Assembly (NCBI RefSeq): GCF_025630775.1
Contig: NZ_JAOSZE010000044.1
Span: 1 to 64,000 of the forward strand
Reading direction: 5' to 3'
Origin: Actinoplanes sp. KI2
GTDB lineage: Bacteria > Actinomycetota > Actinomycetes > Mycobacteriales > Micromonosporaceae
DNA length: 64,000 bases
A program made the translations under genes and the position numbers. Positions 1 to 8,718 of the stretch are shown here, one piece after another. Position 1 is the stretch's first letter; the number at the start of each line of letters is the position of its first letter. The notes below the pieces were generated by a model. It searched no databases. It saw nothing but the letters and a program-made list of their open reading frames with translations, and was not told where the DNA came from.

Positions 1-876
1 ACCCTTGTAGCCGAACACCGGCTTGCGGCTGAAGACCGGCACGACCTCGGTGATGATGCCGAAGAACGGCAGGGCGATGACATACACCTCGGGGTGGCCG
101 AAGAACCAGAACAGATGCTGCCAGAGCATCGGGCCGCCGGTATTCACGTTGAACACCTGCGCGTCGAGGATGCGGTCGGCGGCGAGGGCGAACAGGGCCG
201 CGGCCAGGAACGGGAAGATCAGGATCACCAGGAGGCTGGTGACCAGGATGTTCCACGTCATGATCGGCATCCGGAACATGGTCATGCCGGGCGCGCGCAG
301 GGTCAGGATCGTGGTGATCATGTTGACCGCGCCGAGGATCGTGCCGAGACCGCCGATGGCCAGGCCGACCACCCACATGTTCCCGCCGACGCCGGGGGAG
401 TTCAGCGAGTCGCTCAGCGGCGCGTACGCGAACCAGCCGAAGTCGGCCGCCCCGCCCGGGGTGACGAAGCCGGCCATCGCGATCAGCGTGCCGAACAGGT
501 ACAGCCAGTAGGCGAGAGCGTTCAAGCGCGGAAACGAGACGTCCGGGGCGCCGATCTGGATCGGCACCACGAAGTTGGCGAAGGCGAACACGATCGGCGT
601 CGCGAAGAACAGCAGCATGATCGTGCCGTGCATGGTGAACAGCTGGTTGAACTGCTCGGGGGACAGGAACTGCATGCCGGGCCGGGCCAGTTCGGTGCGC
701 ATGAGCAGGGCGAGGAACCCGCCGACCACGTAGTACACGACCGACGTGATCATGTACATGATCCCGATCTGCTTCGCGTCCGTCGTGCGCAGGATCCGGG
801 CCAGCGCCGAACCCTTGACCTGCCGCCGGACCGGGTACGGCCGGGTGGCTACCGGGCGCGGGGCGACTGCGGTCAT
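1..876 (-). CDS. ctaD: Cytochrome c oxidase subunit I, N-terminal part (runs off the left edge)
   Basis: Catalytic subunit of the aa3-type terminal oxidase, which reduces oxygen with electrons from cytochrome c while pumping protons across the cytoplasmic membrane. The 292 visible codons are open to the edge. They contain the haem-ligand helix (MHGTIMLLFF), several membrane helices and the HPEVY motif of the CuB site, where the conserved His and Tyr become cross-linked. The ATG at 876 is preceded by GAGGAG about 8 nt upstream, so the start is well supported. The missing C-terminal half lies to the left of the window. The flavoprotein gene at 1056 is divergent from it. Confidence 0.95.
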   Translation of the reverse strand, partial: MTAVAPRPVATRPYPVRRQVKGSALARILRTTDAKQIGIMYMITSVVYYVVGGFLALLMRTELARPGMQFLSPEQFNQLFTMHGTIMLLFFATPIVFAFANFVVPIQIGAPDVSFPRLNALAYWLYLFGTLIAMAGFVTPGGAADFGWFAYAPLSDSLNSPGVGGNMWVVGLAIGGLGTILGAVNMITTILTLRAPGMTMFRMPIMTWNILVTSLLVILIFPFLAAALFALAADRILDAQVFNVNTGGPMLWQHLFWFFGHPEVYVIALPFFGIITEVVPVFSRKPVFGYKG

Positions 877-896
877 GCGAGCTCCTCGGATAGCGC

Positions 897-922
897 GGTG
901 GTGATGACCACCTCTCGTTATA
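897..922 (-). promoter_or_regulatory. Inverted repeat and possible -10 box upstream of ctaD
   Basis: A perfect 6-bp inverted repeat, GGTGGT-GATG-ACCACC (897-912), lies in the probable 5' leader of ctaD, just downstream of a TATAAC-like -10 hexamer (complement of 917-922). I see no convincing -35. The arrangement fits an operator or a leader hairpin controlling the oxidase gene. This is inference from position only. Confidence 0.3.
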
Positions 923-1055
923 TGCGGGCACCGGCCGAACCGCTCGATTTCCGACAAATCCTCTCCTGCACGTGACCGGTTCGGCCTGGTTCCCGGCCTT
1001 GCCGGTTCGGCAAAGTTCCTCGCCGGTCCGGAGCGAACGCGGGCATGGTCGTCGC

Positions 1056-1979
1056 ATGACTGATGCGTACGAGGTGATCGTGATCGGTGGCGGTGCGGCG
1101 GGCCTGAGCGGCGCTCTGATGCTCGCCCGCTCCCGCCGCCGCGTGCTGGTGATCGACGCCGGGCAGCCGCGCAATGCGCCCGCCGACGGGGTGCACGGAC
1201 TGCTCGGCCGCGAGGGCATGAGCCCGCTCGACCTGGTCGCCCACGGCCGCGAGGAGGTGCGCGGCTACGGTGGCGAGATCGTCGATGGCGAGGTCGCGAG
1301 CGCGGTCCGGGACGGCGACGGCTTCGCGGTCGAGATGGCCGGCGGGCGCCGGATCCGGGCCGGGCGGCTGCTGGTCACCACGGGCCTGGTCGACGAACTG
1401 CCCGAGGTGCCCGGCCTGCGCGAGGGCTGGGGCCACGACGTGGTGCACTGCCCGTACTGCCACGGCTGGGAGATCCGCGACCGGGCCGTCGGCGTGCTCG
1501 CGACCGGGCCGATGTCGGTCCATCAGGCGCTGCTGTTCCGGCAGCTCAGCGACGACGTGCTGTTCTTTCTGCACCGTCAGCCGGACCTCTCCGACGAGCA
1601 GGCGGAGCAGCTGGCCGCCCGCGGCATCACCGTCGTGCCGGGCGAGGTGGACCGCGTCGCGGAGGGCGGCGTCCATCTGCGGTCGGGGCAGTTCTTCCCG
1701 CGGCAGGCGATCGCGGTGGCGACCAGGATGGTCGCCCGGGGCGGCTTTCTGAGCGGACTTGGTCTCAAACCGATCAACCATCCGTCCGGCATGGGCGAGC
1801 ACGTCCCGGCCGACGCAACCGGCCGCACCGAGGTTCCCGGTGTGTGGGCGGCCGGCAACGTCACCGACCTGTCCGCCCAGGTGAGTGCCGCGGCCGCGCA
1901 GGGCGCCCTGGCCGGCGCGCAGATCAATTTCGATCTGGTCGCCGAGGAGACCGCCGCGGCCGCGGCCGGGCGCGGATAG
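1056..1979 (+). CDS. Thioredoxin-reductase-like NAD(P)/FAD oxidoreductase
   Basis: A 307-residue flavoprotein of the thioredoxin reductase superfamily, expected in the cytosol. The FAD Rossmann motif GGGAAG is at residues 11-16. A redox-active CPYC is at 132-135, followed by HGWE, and a C-terminal FAD-binding segment ends in GVWAAGNVTD. The second dinucleotide site (GVLATGP) is degenerate compared with bacterial TrxB, as in several stand-alone members of this group. No thioredoxin gene lies next to it, so its partner is unknown. I chose ATG 1056 because the flavin-binding strand starts at once; the in-frame codon at 972 would add an unrelated tail. Alternative: a small-molecule disulfide or dithiol oxidase, as in natural-product clusters. 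Confidence 0.85.
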   Translation: MTDAYEVIVIGGGAAGLSGALMLARSRRRVLVIDAGQPRNAPADGVHGLLGREGMSPLDLVAHGREEVRGYGGEIVDGEVASAVRDGDGFAVEMAGGRRIRAGRLLVTTGLVDELPEVPGLREGWGHDVVHCPYCHGWEIRDRAVGVLATGPMSVHQALLFRQLSDDVLFFLHRQPDLSDEQAEQLAARGITVVPGEVDRVAEGGVHLRSGQFFPRQAIAVATRMVARGGFLSGLGLKPINHPSGMGEHVPADATGRTEVPGVWAAGNVTDLSAQVSAAAAQGALAGAQINFDLVAEETAAAAAGRG

Positions 1980-2215
1980 CACCGGTCCGCGCACACGGTC
2001 GAGCGGTCGCCGCCGAGGCGCGCTGCTGAGCGCGGGCCGTTTCTGGGACTGTCATACCAAAGCCGGCAGGTGCACGGTCTGGCCGAGCGATCCGGTTGTG
2101 CAGGTACGGCAACCGTTCGCGATCCTCGACGTGCCGCCGGTCGGCCGAAGCCGAGGCAGATCACGGTCGCCCGGAGCGCTCTCCGAGATTTGCTTGCCTC
2201 CCCGCGGCAAGATCG

Positions 2216-2746
2216 ATGAACATGCGAGCCAGCCGAGTCCTGACCTTGATCGCCGCCCTGGCGACCGCCGCCTGCACGGGGGCTCCCGCCTCCGAGCCCA
2301 CGTCGCCCACCGCAAGCGCGCCCGCATCGGCCTCGGCGGCTTCCGCCGACTGCCCGGCGCCCGGTGTGCTGATCACCGCCGATCGGGGCGACGCGGCCGC
2401 AGGTTATCGCGAGATGACGCTGACGCTGCGTCGCTGCGGCGACACCAGCTACCTGCTCCAGGGCCGCCCCGACATCGTCGTCCTCGACGAGCGCCTGCAG
2501 CCGCTGAAGGTCACGGTCGGACCGAGCGTTCACTACACCGCAGACCCACGCCGGATCAACGTGCGGCCGGGCGAAGGTGCGATGGCCGTCCTGTCCTGGC
2601 ACAACACGGTCACCGAGGGCACTGCGGTCACCGGCGTCGCCCTCTCGGTCGCGCCGGTCCAGGGCGCGCCACGCCAGATCGTGAACCTGCCCGTCCCGAT
2701 GGACCTCGGCACCACCGGCCGCCTGGACACGAGCGCCTGGCTCTGA
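2216..2746 (+). CDS. DUF4232-type exported lipoprotein
   Basis: A predicted lipoprotein of 176 residues. After a short basic start comes a hydrophobic stretch ending in a lipobox (ATAAC), so Cys would become the lipidated N-terminus. A Ser/Thr/Ala/Pro-rich linker of about 25 residues follows, then a single beta-rich domain with paired cysteines (DCPAPG, LRRCGDTSY), which resembles DUF4232. No catalytic motif is visible and the function is unknown. ATG 2216 and ATG 2222 are both possible starts; neither has a strong ribosome binding site. The 236 nt before it hold no recognisable gene. Confidence 0.65.
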   Translation: MNMRASRVLTLIAALATAACTGAPASEPTSPTASAPASASAASADCPAPGVLITADRGDAAAGYREMTLTLRRCGDTSYLLQGRPDIVVLDERLQPLKVTVGPSVHYTADPRRINVRPGEGAMAVLSWHNTVTEGTAVTGVALSVAPVQGAPRQIVNLPVPMDLGTTGRLDTSAWL

Positions 2747-3000
2747 CCCGCGGTGCCGTCCGAACAGGACAGTGCCGCGGCGCCCTCGGTGGAACGTGTT
2801 CTAGACAGCGGTCGCCCTGGCCGTCAGCATGGTGAATGGATCCCTCGGCGGGCGATCGGCGGGAGCGGTTGTGACCGTTTTGTAGGCTCCGGCGGCATCG
2901 GCCGAAAGTCGTAGCGGGCGGGTCCGAATCCCGGCCGTGGGCCGATGTGCGAGGGCGGCCGGTCGGGAAGGCTCTTATCCCGACGAGACGGAGGGTCACG

Positions 3001-4077
3001 ATGACGAACGACGGGGAGAATCGGCCGGAACGTCAGCGGGTCACGCTGACCGGCATCAGTTCGCGGGCATGGGAGCATCCGGCCGATCGCGGCGCGCTCA
3101 CCGCGCTGCGGGAGCTGCGCGGCTTCGACGACCTGGTGAAGGCGTTCTTCGGCATGTGGAACGAGCGGGGGTTCCGCCTGCAGTACCTGGCCGGCGCGAT
3201 CCGGGTCGACCACCGGCAGTACCCACGGGTCTACCAGCGCTTCACCGAGGCCGCGCGCACGCTCGACGTGCCCGAGCCGCCCGAGTTGTACGTGCACCAG
3301 TCGCCGATCATCAGCGGGCAGGCGATCGGTATGGACCGGCCGTTCGTGGTGATCAGCACGGCCGCGGTGGACAAGCTCGACGACGAGGAGCTGCGTACGC
3401 TGCTCGGCCGCGAGATCGGTCATGTGCGCAGCGGCCACGCGGTCTACCAGACCATCCTCACCATCCTGACGCGGTGGGTCACCAGCATCAGCTGGGTCCC
3501 GATGGGCGCGCTCGCGCTGCGGGCCATCATCGTGGCCATGTACGAGTGGTGGCGCAAGGCCGAGCTGTCCGCCGACCGGGCCGGCCTGCTCGCCGCGCAG
3601 GACCAGGGCGCGTCGATCCGGCTGTTCATGAAGATGGCCGGCGGTGGCGACCTGTCGCAGATCGACACCACCGCGTTCCTCGAGCAGGCCGCTGAGTACG
3701 AGGGCGGCGGCGACCTGCGCGACAGCCTGCACAAGCTGGGCATGACCCTGTTCAACAGCGAGCCGTTCCCGGTGGCCCGGGCCGCCGAGCTGCGCCGCTG
3801 GGTGGACTCGGGCGCGTACGCCCGCATCATCGAGGGCGACTACCCGCGCCGCGACGACGATCGGGACGCGTCGGTGACCGACGACGTGAAGGCGGCCGCG
3901 GCCAGCTATCGCGATCAGTTCCGGGACTCGTCCGACCCGCTGGTGACGCTGGCCCGCCGGGCCGCCGGCGGCGCGGCCGACCTCGCGGGCTCGGCGGCCC
4001 GCGGCGCCCGGGGCTGGGCGACGGGCCGCGGCAACAACGGAAACAACGGCGGCAACGGCGACGGCGCAAGCAACTAG
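3001..4077 (+). CDS. M48-family metallopeptidase homologue with altered zinc motif
   Basis: A 358-residue protein resembling the actinobacterial M48 (HtpX/Oma1-like) peptidases. It has the usual core: a helix ending LLGREIGHVRSGH, a hydrophobic segment of about 35 residues, and the downstream motif ELSADRAG carrying the third zinc ligand. The normal HExxH motif reads R137-E-I-G-H141, so the first metal-binding His is Arg (codon CGC at 3409-3411). The C-terminus is a Gly/Asn-rich tail. GGAGG sits 7 nt before ATG 3001 and decides the start. Its stop overlaps the stop of the convergent acyl-CoA dehydrogenase within CTAG. It may be catalytically impaired or act as a scaffold. Confidence 0.8.
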   Translation: MTNDGENRPERQRVTLTGISSRAWEHPADRGALTALRELRGFDDLVKAFFGMWNERGFRLQYLAGAIRVDHRQYPRVYQRFTEAARTLDVPEPPELYVHQSPIISGQAIGMDRPFVVISTAAVDKLDDEELRTLLGREIGHVRSGHAVYQTILTILTRWVTSISWVPMGALALRAIIVAMYEWWRKAELSADRAGLLAAQDQGASIRLFMKMAGGGDLSQIDTTAFLEQAAEYEGGGDLRDSLHKLGMTLFNSEPFPVARAAELRRWVDSGAYARIIEGDYPRRDDDRDASVTDDVKAAAASYRDQFRDSSDPLVTLARRAAGGAADLAGSAARGARGWATGRGNNGNNGGNGDGASN

Positions 4078-6053
4078 CGCGCGGACGCGACCGGCTCGGG
4101 GGTGGCCGTCAGGAGATCGTGGTCCGCCATGACCTCCTGACGGCCCGGCTCCTCGCGCAGCGCCGCGCACGCCAGCCACTCGTCCGGGATCGCGAACGCG
4201 TCGACCAGCTCGGCCATGGCCGGTCGCAGCTGCTTGAGCAGGTCGTTCACCATGCCGGTGACCGCTTTCGCGCGGGCCGGGGTGAGTCGCTGGTGCTCCA
4301 GGAACCACCCCTTGTGCGCCTCGATGGTGCTCAACGCGTACAGGTCGCAAACCTTGGCAAGCAGATCGCGTGCGTACGGATCGGTCGTGCGCGCGATCGC
4401 CGCCACGAACGCCTCCAACACGACCCGGTCGACGTGCGCGGACGCCACCTCGAGCACGTGGTCCTGCACGTCGTTGAAGATGTCGAACGATCGCTCCGGC
4501 TTCTTCGCCGCGCCCCCGCGCAGCCGCCGGATCGCGCCGTCGAGCAGGTGCTTCTCCCGGTCCTCGAACATCTTGAGGTGCCAGCCGCGATCGGTGAGCG
4601 CCACCTCCTCGTCCCGGCCGGGCACGGCGTCGACCAGGCGCTGGATCAACGAGCGCGCCGCCGTCCGTTCGAGCACCATCTCGCGCACCTGCTCGGCCAC
4701 GAACGTCGTGCGCCCCCAGCCGTCGAGCGATCCGAATGCGTCCCGAAAGCCGGTGAGCAGGCCCTTCGCGACCAGCTGGAGCAGCACCGTGTTGTCGCCC
4801 TCGAAGGTGGTGAACACGTCGGTGTCCGCCTTCAGCCCGGGGAGCCGGTTCTCGGCGAGGTACCCGGCGCCGCCCAGCGCCTCGCGGCAGACCTGGATCG
4901 TCCGGGTGGCGTGCCAGGTCTGCGTGGCCTTCAGCCCGGCCGCCCGCGACTCGAGCTCGCGCTGACGGTGCTCGTCGACCGCACCGTCCGTGGTCTGCAC
5001 CTCGTGCAGGGCGTTGACCAGTTCTTCCTGGGCGAAACTCAGCGCGTACGTCGTGGCCAGCGGGATCAGCAACTTCCGTTGATGAGCGAGGTAGTCGTTG
5101 ATCACGATTTCCCGCTGCTCGCCGGGCGCCGCGAACTGCCGCCGGGCCTCGCCGTAGCGCACCGCGATGGTCAGTGCCTGCTTGGTCGCCGCGGACGCGG
5201 CACCGCCGACCACGACCCGGCCGCGGACGAGCGTCCCGAGCATGGTGAAGAAGCGGCGAGTGTCGTTGTCGATCGGGCTCGAGTAGGTGCCGTCCGGTGC
5301 CACCTGCCCGTACCGGTCGAGCAGCATCTCGCGTGGCACGCGGACGTGGTCGAAGCTGAGCCGTCCGTTGTCCACCCCGAGCAGGCCGGCCTTGTGCCCG
5401 TCGTCGCCGATGGTCACGCCCGGAAGCGGCTCGCCCTGACCGTCTCTGATCGGCACCAGCCAGGCGTGCACGCCGTACGTCCGGCCGCCGGTGATGAGCT
5501 GTGCGAACACGACCGCCATCCGCCCGTCCCGCGCGGCGTTGCCGATGTAGTCCTTGCGGGCGGCCTGGTGCGGCGTGTGCAGATCGAAGGACTGCGTGTC
5601 CGGATCGTACATGCAGGTGGTGCGCAGGTGCTGCACGTCGGAGCCGTGGCCCGTCTCGGTCATCGCGAAGCAGCCGAGCAGGTCGGTCGAGATGATGTCG
5701 CGCAGGTAGGCGTCGTGCTGCTGCCGGTTGCCGAGCGCCACCACCGCGCCACCGAACAGCCCCCACTGCACGCCGGCCTTGACCATCAGCGACAGGTCGA
5801 GCTGCGCCAGCATCTCGGCGGCGACGGCCGCGCCGCCCGGGTTGGCGCTGCCGCCATGGGTGGCCGGAAACCCCGCCCCGACCCCCGACTCGACCGGGAG
5901 CTCCCGGAGGAGCCGCGTGATCCGCTCCCGGCTCTGCTCGAGCGTCTCACCCGGCACCGCCACGAAGTGCGTTCCCGCGAGCTGCTCGCGGGCGGCCCGC
6001 CGCACGTCCGCCCACCGCCCGTCGAGTGCTTCCTGAAGTCCCAAGTTACCCAT
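4074..6053 (-). CDS. Acyl-CoA dehydrogenase / acyl-CoA oxidase family protein
   Basis: A 659-residue flavoenzyme, longer than classical acyl-CoA dehydrogenases (about 380) and close to the size of acyl-CoA oxidases. It probably oxidises acyl-CoA to trans-2-enoyl-CoA in fatty acid or branched substrate catabolism. Recognisable features are the FAD-site segment FAMTETGHGSD near residue 135, a substrate/FAD region with YIGNAARDG, and a C-terminal helical domain with GGAGYLAENR and FEGDN, typical of the oxidase branch. The ATG at 6053 lacks a clear Shine-Dalgarno sequence. No beta-oxidation partner is adjacent. Oxidase versus dehydrogenase cannot be settled from sequence alone. Confidence 0.85.
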   Translation of the reverse strand: MGNLGLQEALDGRWADVRRAAREQLAGTHFVAVPGETLEQSRERITRLLRELPVESGVGAGFPATHGGSANPGGAAVAAEMLAQLDLSLMVKAGVQWGLFGGAVVALGNRQQHDAYLRDIISTDLLGCFAMTETGHGSDVQHLRTTCMYDPDTQSFDLHTPHQAARKDYIGNAARDGRMAVVFAQLITGGRTYGVHAWLVPIRDGQGEPLPGVTIGDDGHKAGLLGVDNGRLSFDHVRVPREMLLDRYGQVAPDGTYSSPIDNDTRRFFTMLGTLVRGRVVVGGAASAATKQALTIAVRYGEARRQFAAPGEQREIVINDYLAHQRKLLIPLATTYALSFAQEELVNALHEVQTTDGAVDEHRQRELESRAAGLKATQTWHATRTIQVCREALGGAGYLAENRLPGLKADTDVFTTFEGDNTVLLQLVAKGLLTGFRDAFGSLDGWGRTTFVAEQVREMVLERTAARSLIQRLVDAVPGRDEEVALTDRGWHLKMFEDREKHLLDGAIRRLRGGAAKKPERSFDIFNDVQDHVLEVASAHVDRVVLEAFVAAIARTTDPYARDLLAKVCDLYALSTIEAHKGWFLEHQRLTPARAKAVTGMVNDLLKQLRPAMAELVDAFAIPDEWLACAALREEPGRQEVMADHDLLTATPEPVASAR

Positions 6054-6125
6054 GAGTAATATTCTATGCCGCCGTTCGACGGGACCGCCACACGTGGCGC
6101 GATCGGTGGCGACAGCCGGGCTTGA

Positions 6126-6272
6126 TCAGGGCTTCTCGTTCTTCTTCTGCTCGGCCTTGGTCGACTCGTCGCGAGGCGGCTTCGGGGTGGTGCTGAAGAC
6201 CGCGCCGAAGACGATGCCCACCACGGCCAGCGGAATTCCGGCGAAGACCAGCACACCCTCGATCGTGTTCAC
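6126..6272 (-). CDS. 48-residue single-span membrane protein
   Basis: A small gene starting GTG at 6272 and ending TGA at 6126. The product begins with about 25 hydrophobic residues (IEGVLVFAGIPLAVVGIVFG) forming one membrane span, followed by a highly charged Lys/Glu-rich cytoplasmic tail (STKAEQKKNEKP). The strong amphipathic contrast and clean reading frame argue that it is real, although no strong ribosome binding site is visible. It lies 72 nt upstream of the acyl-CoA dehydrogenase on the same strand. Function unknown. Confidence 0.65.
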   Translation of the reverse strand: MNTIEGVLVFAGIPLAVVGIVFGAVFSTTPKPPRDESTKAEQKKNEKP

Positions 6273-6337
6273 GTCGGGCGACGCTACGCCGCCGAAATCG
6301 GCCGAACCTGTGGGGGTGCAAGCGTCCGCGCCGCCGG

Positions 6338-7442
6338 TCAGGCCCTCAGATGATGCTCGCCGGGCTCGAGAGCATGGACCGCGCCGTCGGGCAGGACCGC
6401 CGTCGCCGTGGTGCCGGGCGGCACCGAGACGGACAGGTCGAACCGGCCGTCGGTGCGCGACCAGCGGACCCCGATCCGGCCGTACGGCGACTCGTGCGCG
6501 GCCCGGGCCCAGGTCAGGCCCCGCCGGGGCGGGGCTGGACCCGGAAGGACCGGTAGGCGGGATCGATCGGGGTGAGCCCCGCCACGTACCGGTGCAGATA
6601 GGAGACGACCGCGCCCTTGGCGTAGTGGTTCAGCGACTCGTGAGCCACCCCGTCGGCGGTCACCCCGTCCCAGCGTTCCCACATGGTCGTCGCGCCACGG
6701 TCGATCATCGTCAGCCAGGACGGCGGGGTGTCCTGCCGCAGCAGCGCGTACGCGACGTCGAAATGACCCTCGTCGGCCAGCACCGGCAACAGGTCCGGGG
6801 TGGCCAGGAAGCCGGTCGTCAAGTGAACGCCGGCCGCCTCGACCAACGTGACAAGGCGATCGGCCACGGCGGCCCGCAGCGGTGGCGGGACCAGATCGAA
6901 CGCGAGCGCCCGCACGTGGTTGGCCTGCGTGTCCGGCGTGAGCCGCCCGTCCGGGCCGATGAACTCCCGCTGCCACGCGTTTCGGGCGGCATCGGCCAGC
7001 GCGTCCCACCGGGCCGGTTCGAGCAGGGAACGGCTGATCACGTCGGCGATCCGCGCCATCAAGCGGGCGGAATACGACAGGTAGGCGGTGGCGACGTCGA
7101 AGACACCCCGGACGAGCGAGTCCGGCGAGATCCACGACGCCGTCCAGTCGGACGTGGACAGCAGGCCGGCTCCGACCACTCGTGCTCGCCGAGATCGCTC
7201 CAGACCTTCACCTGCCAGGTCACTCTTTGCGCGGACGCGAGCGCCTTTCCCGCGTACGCGACCAGGAGCGACCGGTCGCTCGTGACCTTCCCGGTGTCCC
7301 AGCCGGTGTCGGCGCGCAGCCGGTAGGCCAGTTGCCGTGCGGTGCCTCCGGGCAGCTGCCACGAGAGCCGCGGCGCCGGCTCGAGCAGCCCGAGCGGCTG
7401 ATCGAGGTGTTCGACCCGGAGACCCTGCGCAGCCCCGGTCAT
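6338..7442 (-). pseudogene. Alpha-L-rhamnosidase (GH78) remnant
   Basis: Remains of a GH78 alpha-L-rhamnosidase spread over three frames. The start (GLRVEHLDQPLGLLEPAPRLSWQLP) matches the N-terminal module of the family. A frameshift near 7172 leads into LLSTSDWTASWISPD, followed directly by the C-terminal catalytic region (YLHRYVAGLTPIDPAYRSFRVQPRPGG). A second frameshift near 6525 leads into the final beta domain ending at 6338. Intact enzymes have about 850-1000 residues; only about 365 codons remain, so the middle catalytic portion has been deleted. ATG 7442 overlaps the stop of the upstream FMN reductase (ATGA). Confidence 0.85.
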
Positions 7443-8308
7443 CGCGGCGTCACCGGCGCGAACGCCGGGATCGCCGCCGCGCGCTCGGCGATGGTCGGCC
7501 GAAGCTCCCGATGCCGCCCGGCAGTCTCCTGAATCTCGGCGGCGTGCGCCCGTTTCTCGTCCATCGAGAGCACCGAGGTCGTTCGGTCGGTCCAATCGAT
7601 CCGGCCGGCGTCGCGGAGCGTGCCCCGGCAGCCGCAGGTCGCGCAGGCCACGTCGGCGCCGGTCAGCTCGATCACGCTCAAGTGACACATCGGGCAGAGG
7701 CCGGGTTCGCCGAGGTAGGAAACGTCGTCGTGAGCCTTGCCGAGCTGGCTCGCCACGTTCGCGCCCAGCCGGGTGGCCCGCCGGAGGGCGTCGTCGTCGA
7801 GCAGGATCGAGCGGGGCGTGCCGGCGCCGCCGAAGACCACCTGGTCGACCACCGCGATGTGCATGGAGAACGTCAGCGTGTGCATCAGCGGCAGGGCGAG
7901 CGTCTTCCATTGCGGCGTCAGCGATCCGCCGACCGCGAGGAAGCCGGCCACCCGCGGCCGGAGCACCCGCTCGTCGACCCGGAACGGCACCGCCGGCTCG
8001 TTGCCCGCCCGGCGCACCGCGACCAGTTGCTCGATGATGGCGGCGTCGGCGTTCGGGCCGAGCAGGCGGTCGACCAGCAGCTTGAGGCCCGCCGCCATGG
8101 TGCGGCTCATGATCGGCGTGCTGACGATCAGCGCGTCACATTCGACGAGCTTCTCCCATAGCCAGTCGAGATCGCTCTGCACCGTCAGGGCGAGATCCGC
8201 CAGCCGGACCAACTCGGCCTCGGTGCCGGTGGCCGCGAGCGCGAGGCGCAGCACGATCTCCGCGCTGCCGCCGGCCGTTCCCGCGCCGAGTCCGAGAACC
8301 TTGCTCAT
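7439..8308 (-). CDS. NAD(P)H-dependent FMN reductase / flavodoxin-like protein with C-terminal zinc ribbon
   Basis: A 289-residue protein. The N-terminal half is a flavodoxin-like FMN reductase fold: GxGxxGGSAE at the start for phosphate binding, then IVSTPIMSRTMAAGLKLLVDRL. The C-terminal part has two CxxC pairs (CPMC and CATC) about 20 residues apart, which looks like a small zinc ribbon. It probably supplies reduced flavin or reduces a quinone. Its start overlaps the VOC gene (ATGA) and its end overlaps the rhamnosidase remnant, so the four genes form one translation-coupled operon. Confidence 0.75.
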   Translation of the reverse strand: MSKVLGLGAGTAGGSAEIVLRLALAATGTEAELVRLADLALTVQSDLDWLWEKLVECDALIVSTPIMSRTMAAGLKLLVDRLLGPNADAAIIEQLVAVRRAGNEPAVPFRVDERVLRPRVAGFLAVGGSLTPQWKTLALPLMHTLTFSMHIAVVDQVVFGGAGTPRSILLDDDALRRATRLGANVASQLGKAHDDVSYLGEPGLCPMCHLSVIELTGADVACATCGCRGTLRDAGRIDWTDRTTSVLSMDEKRAHAAEIQETAGRHRELRPTIAERAAAIPAFAPVTPR

Positions 8309-8718
8309 GGCCGCTCCAGAAGCTCGACGAGGTTTCCTTCGGGGTCGGCCACAAAGGCCATCCGCACGCCCTTCTCCGGGGACGGCTGCGGGGTCAGCAC
8401 CGGCCTTGCGCCCAGCCCGACCGCCCGTGCGAACGCCGCGTCCAAGCCGCGGACGGCAAAGGCGATGTGGCCGAACGTCTCCGACAGGGCCGCCTCGGCC
8501 GGGTTCGCCGCTCGCAGGCCCGCGGACGATCCGGGCCGGTGCAGCAGTTCGAGCCGGTCGCCGTGGGCGGCGTGCCGCAGCATCACGATGTCGAGATCGA
8601 TCGGGTCGACTCGCAGGATCACCTCACGCTCGTAACCGAACGCGGCGCAGTACCACGCGGCCGCCCCGTCGAGGTCGTGCACCGCGAGACCGACATGGTC
8701 GAGGCGAGGCTCAGACAC
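8305..8718 (-). CDS. VOC superfamily (glyoxalase/dioxygenase-fold) protein
   Basis: A 137-residue protein with two beta-alpha-beta-beta-beta modules of the vicinal oxygen chelate fold. Candidate metal ligands are His in LDHVGLAV, Glu in DRLELLHR, His in FGHIAFAV and Glu in GNLVELLERP, the usual H/E...H/E layout. The fold covers glyoxalases, epimerases and extradiol dioxygenases, so the reaction cannot be assigned. It starts with GTG, overlapping the upstream oxidoreductase gene by 8 bp, and overlaps the next gene by ATGA. Confidence 0.8.
   Translation of the reverse strand: MSEPRLDHVGLAVHDLDGAAAWYCAAFGYEREVILRVDPIDLDIVMLRHAAHGDRLELLHRPGSSAGLRAANPAEAALSETFGHIAFAVRGLDAAFARAVGLGARPVLTPQPSPEKGVRMAFVADPEGNLVELLERP

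Noticed and set aside
94..975. Open frame of 293 codons antisense to ctaD
   Set aside because: ctaD on the other strand has haem and copper ligands; this frame is His/Arg/Asp-rich noise.
2824..5766. Open frame of 980 codons on the minus strand
   Set aside because: Shadow of the M48 and acyl-CoA dehydrogenase genes; the protein is low-complexity Arg/Gly/Ala/Pro and has no domain.
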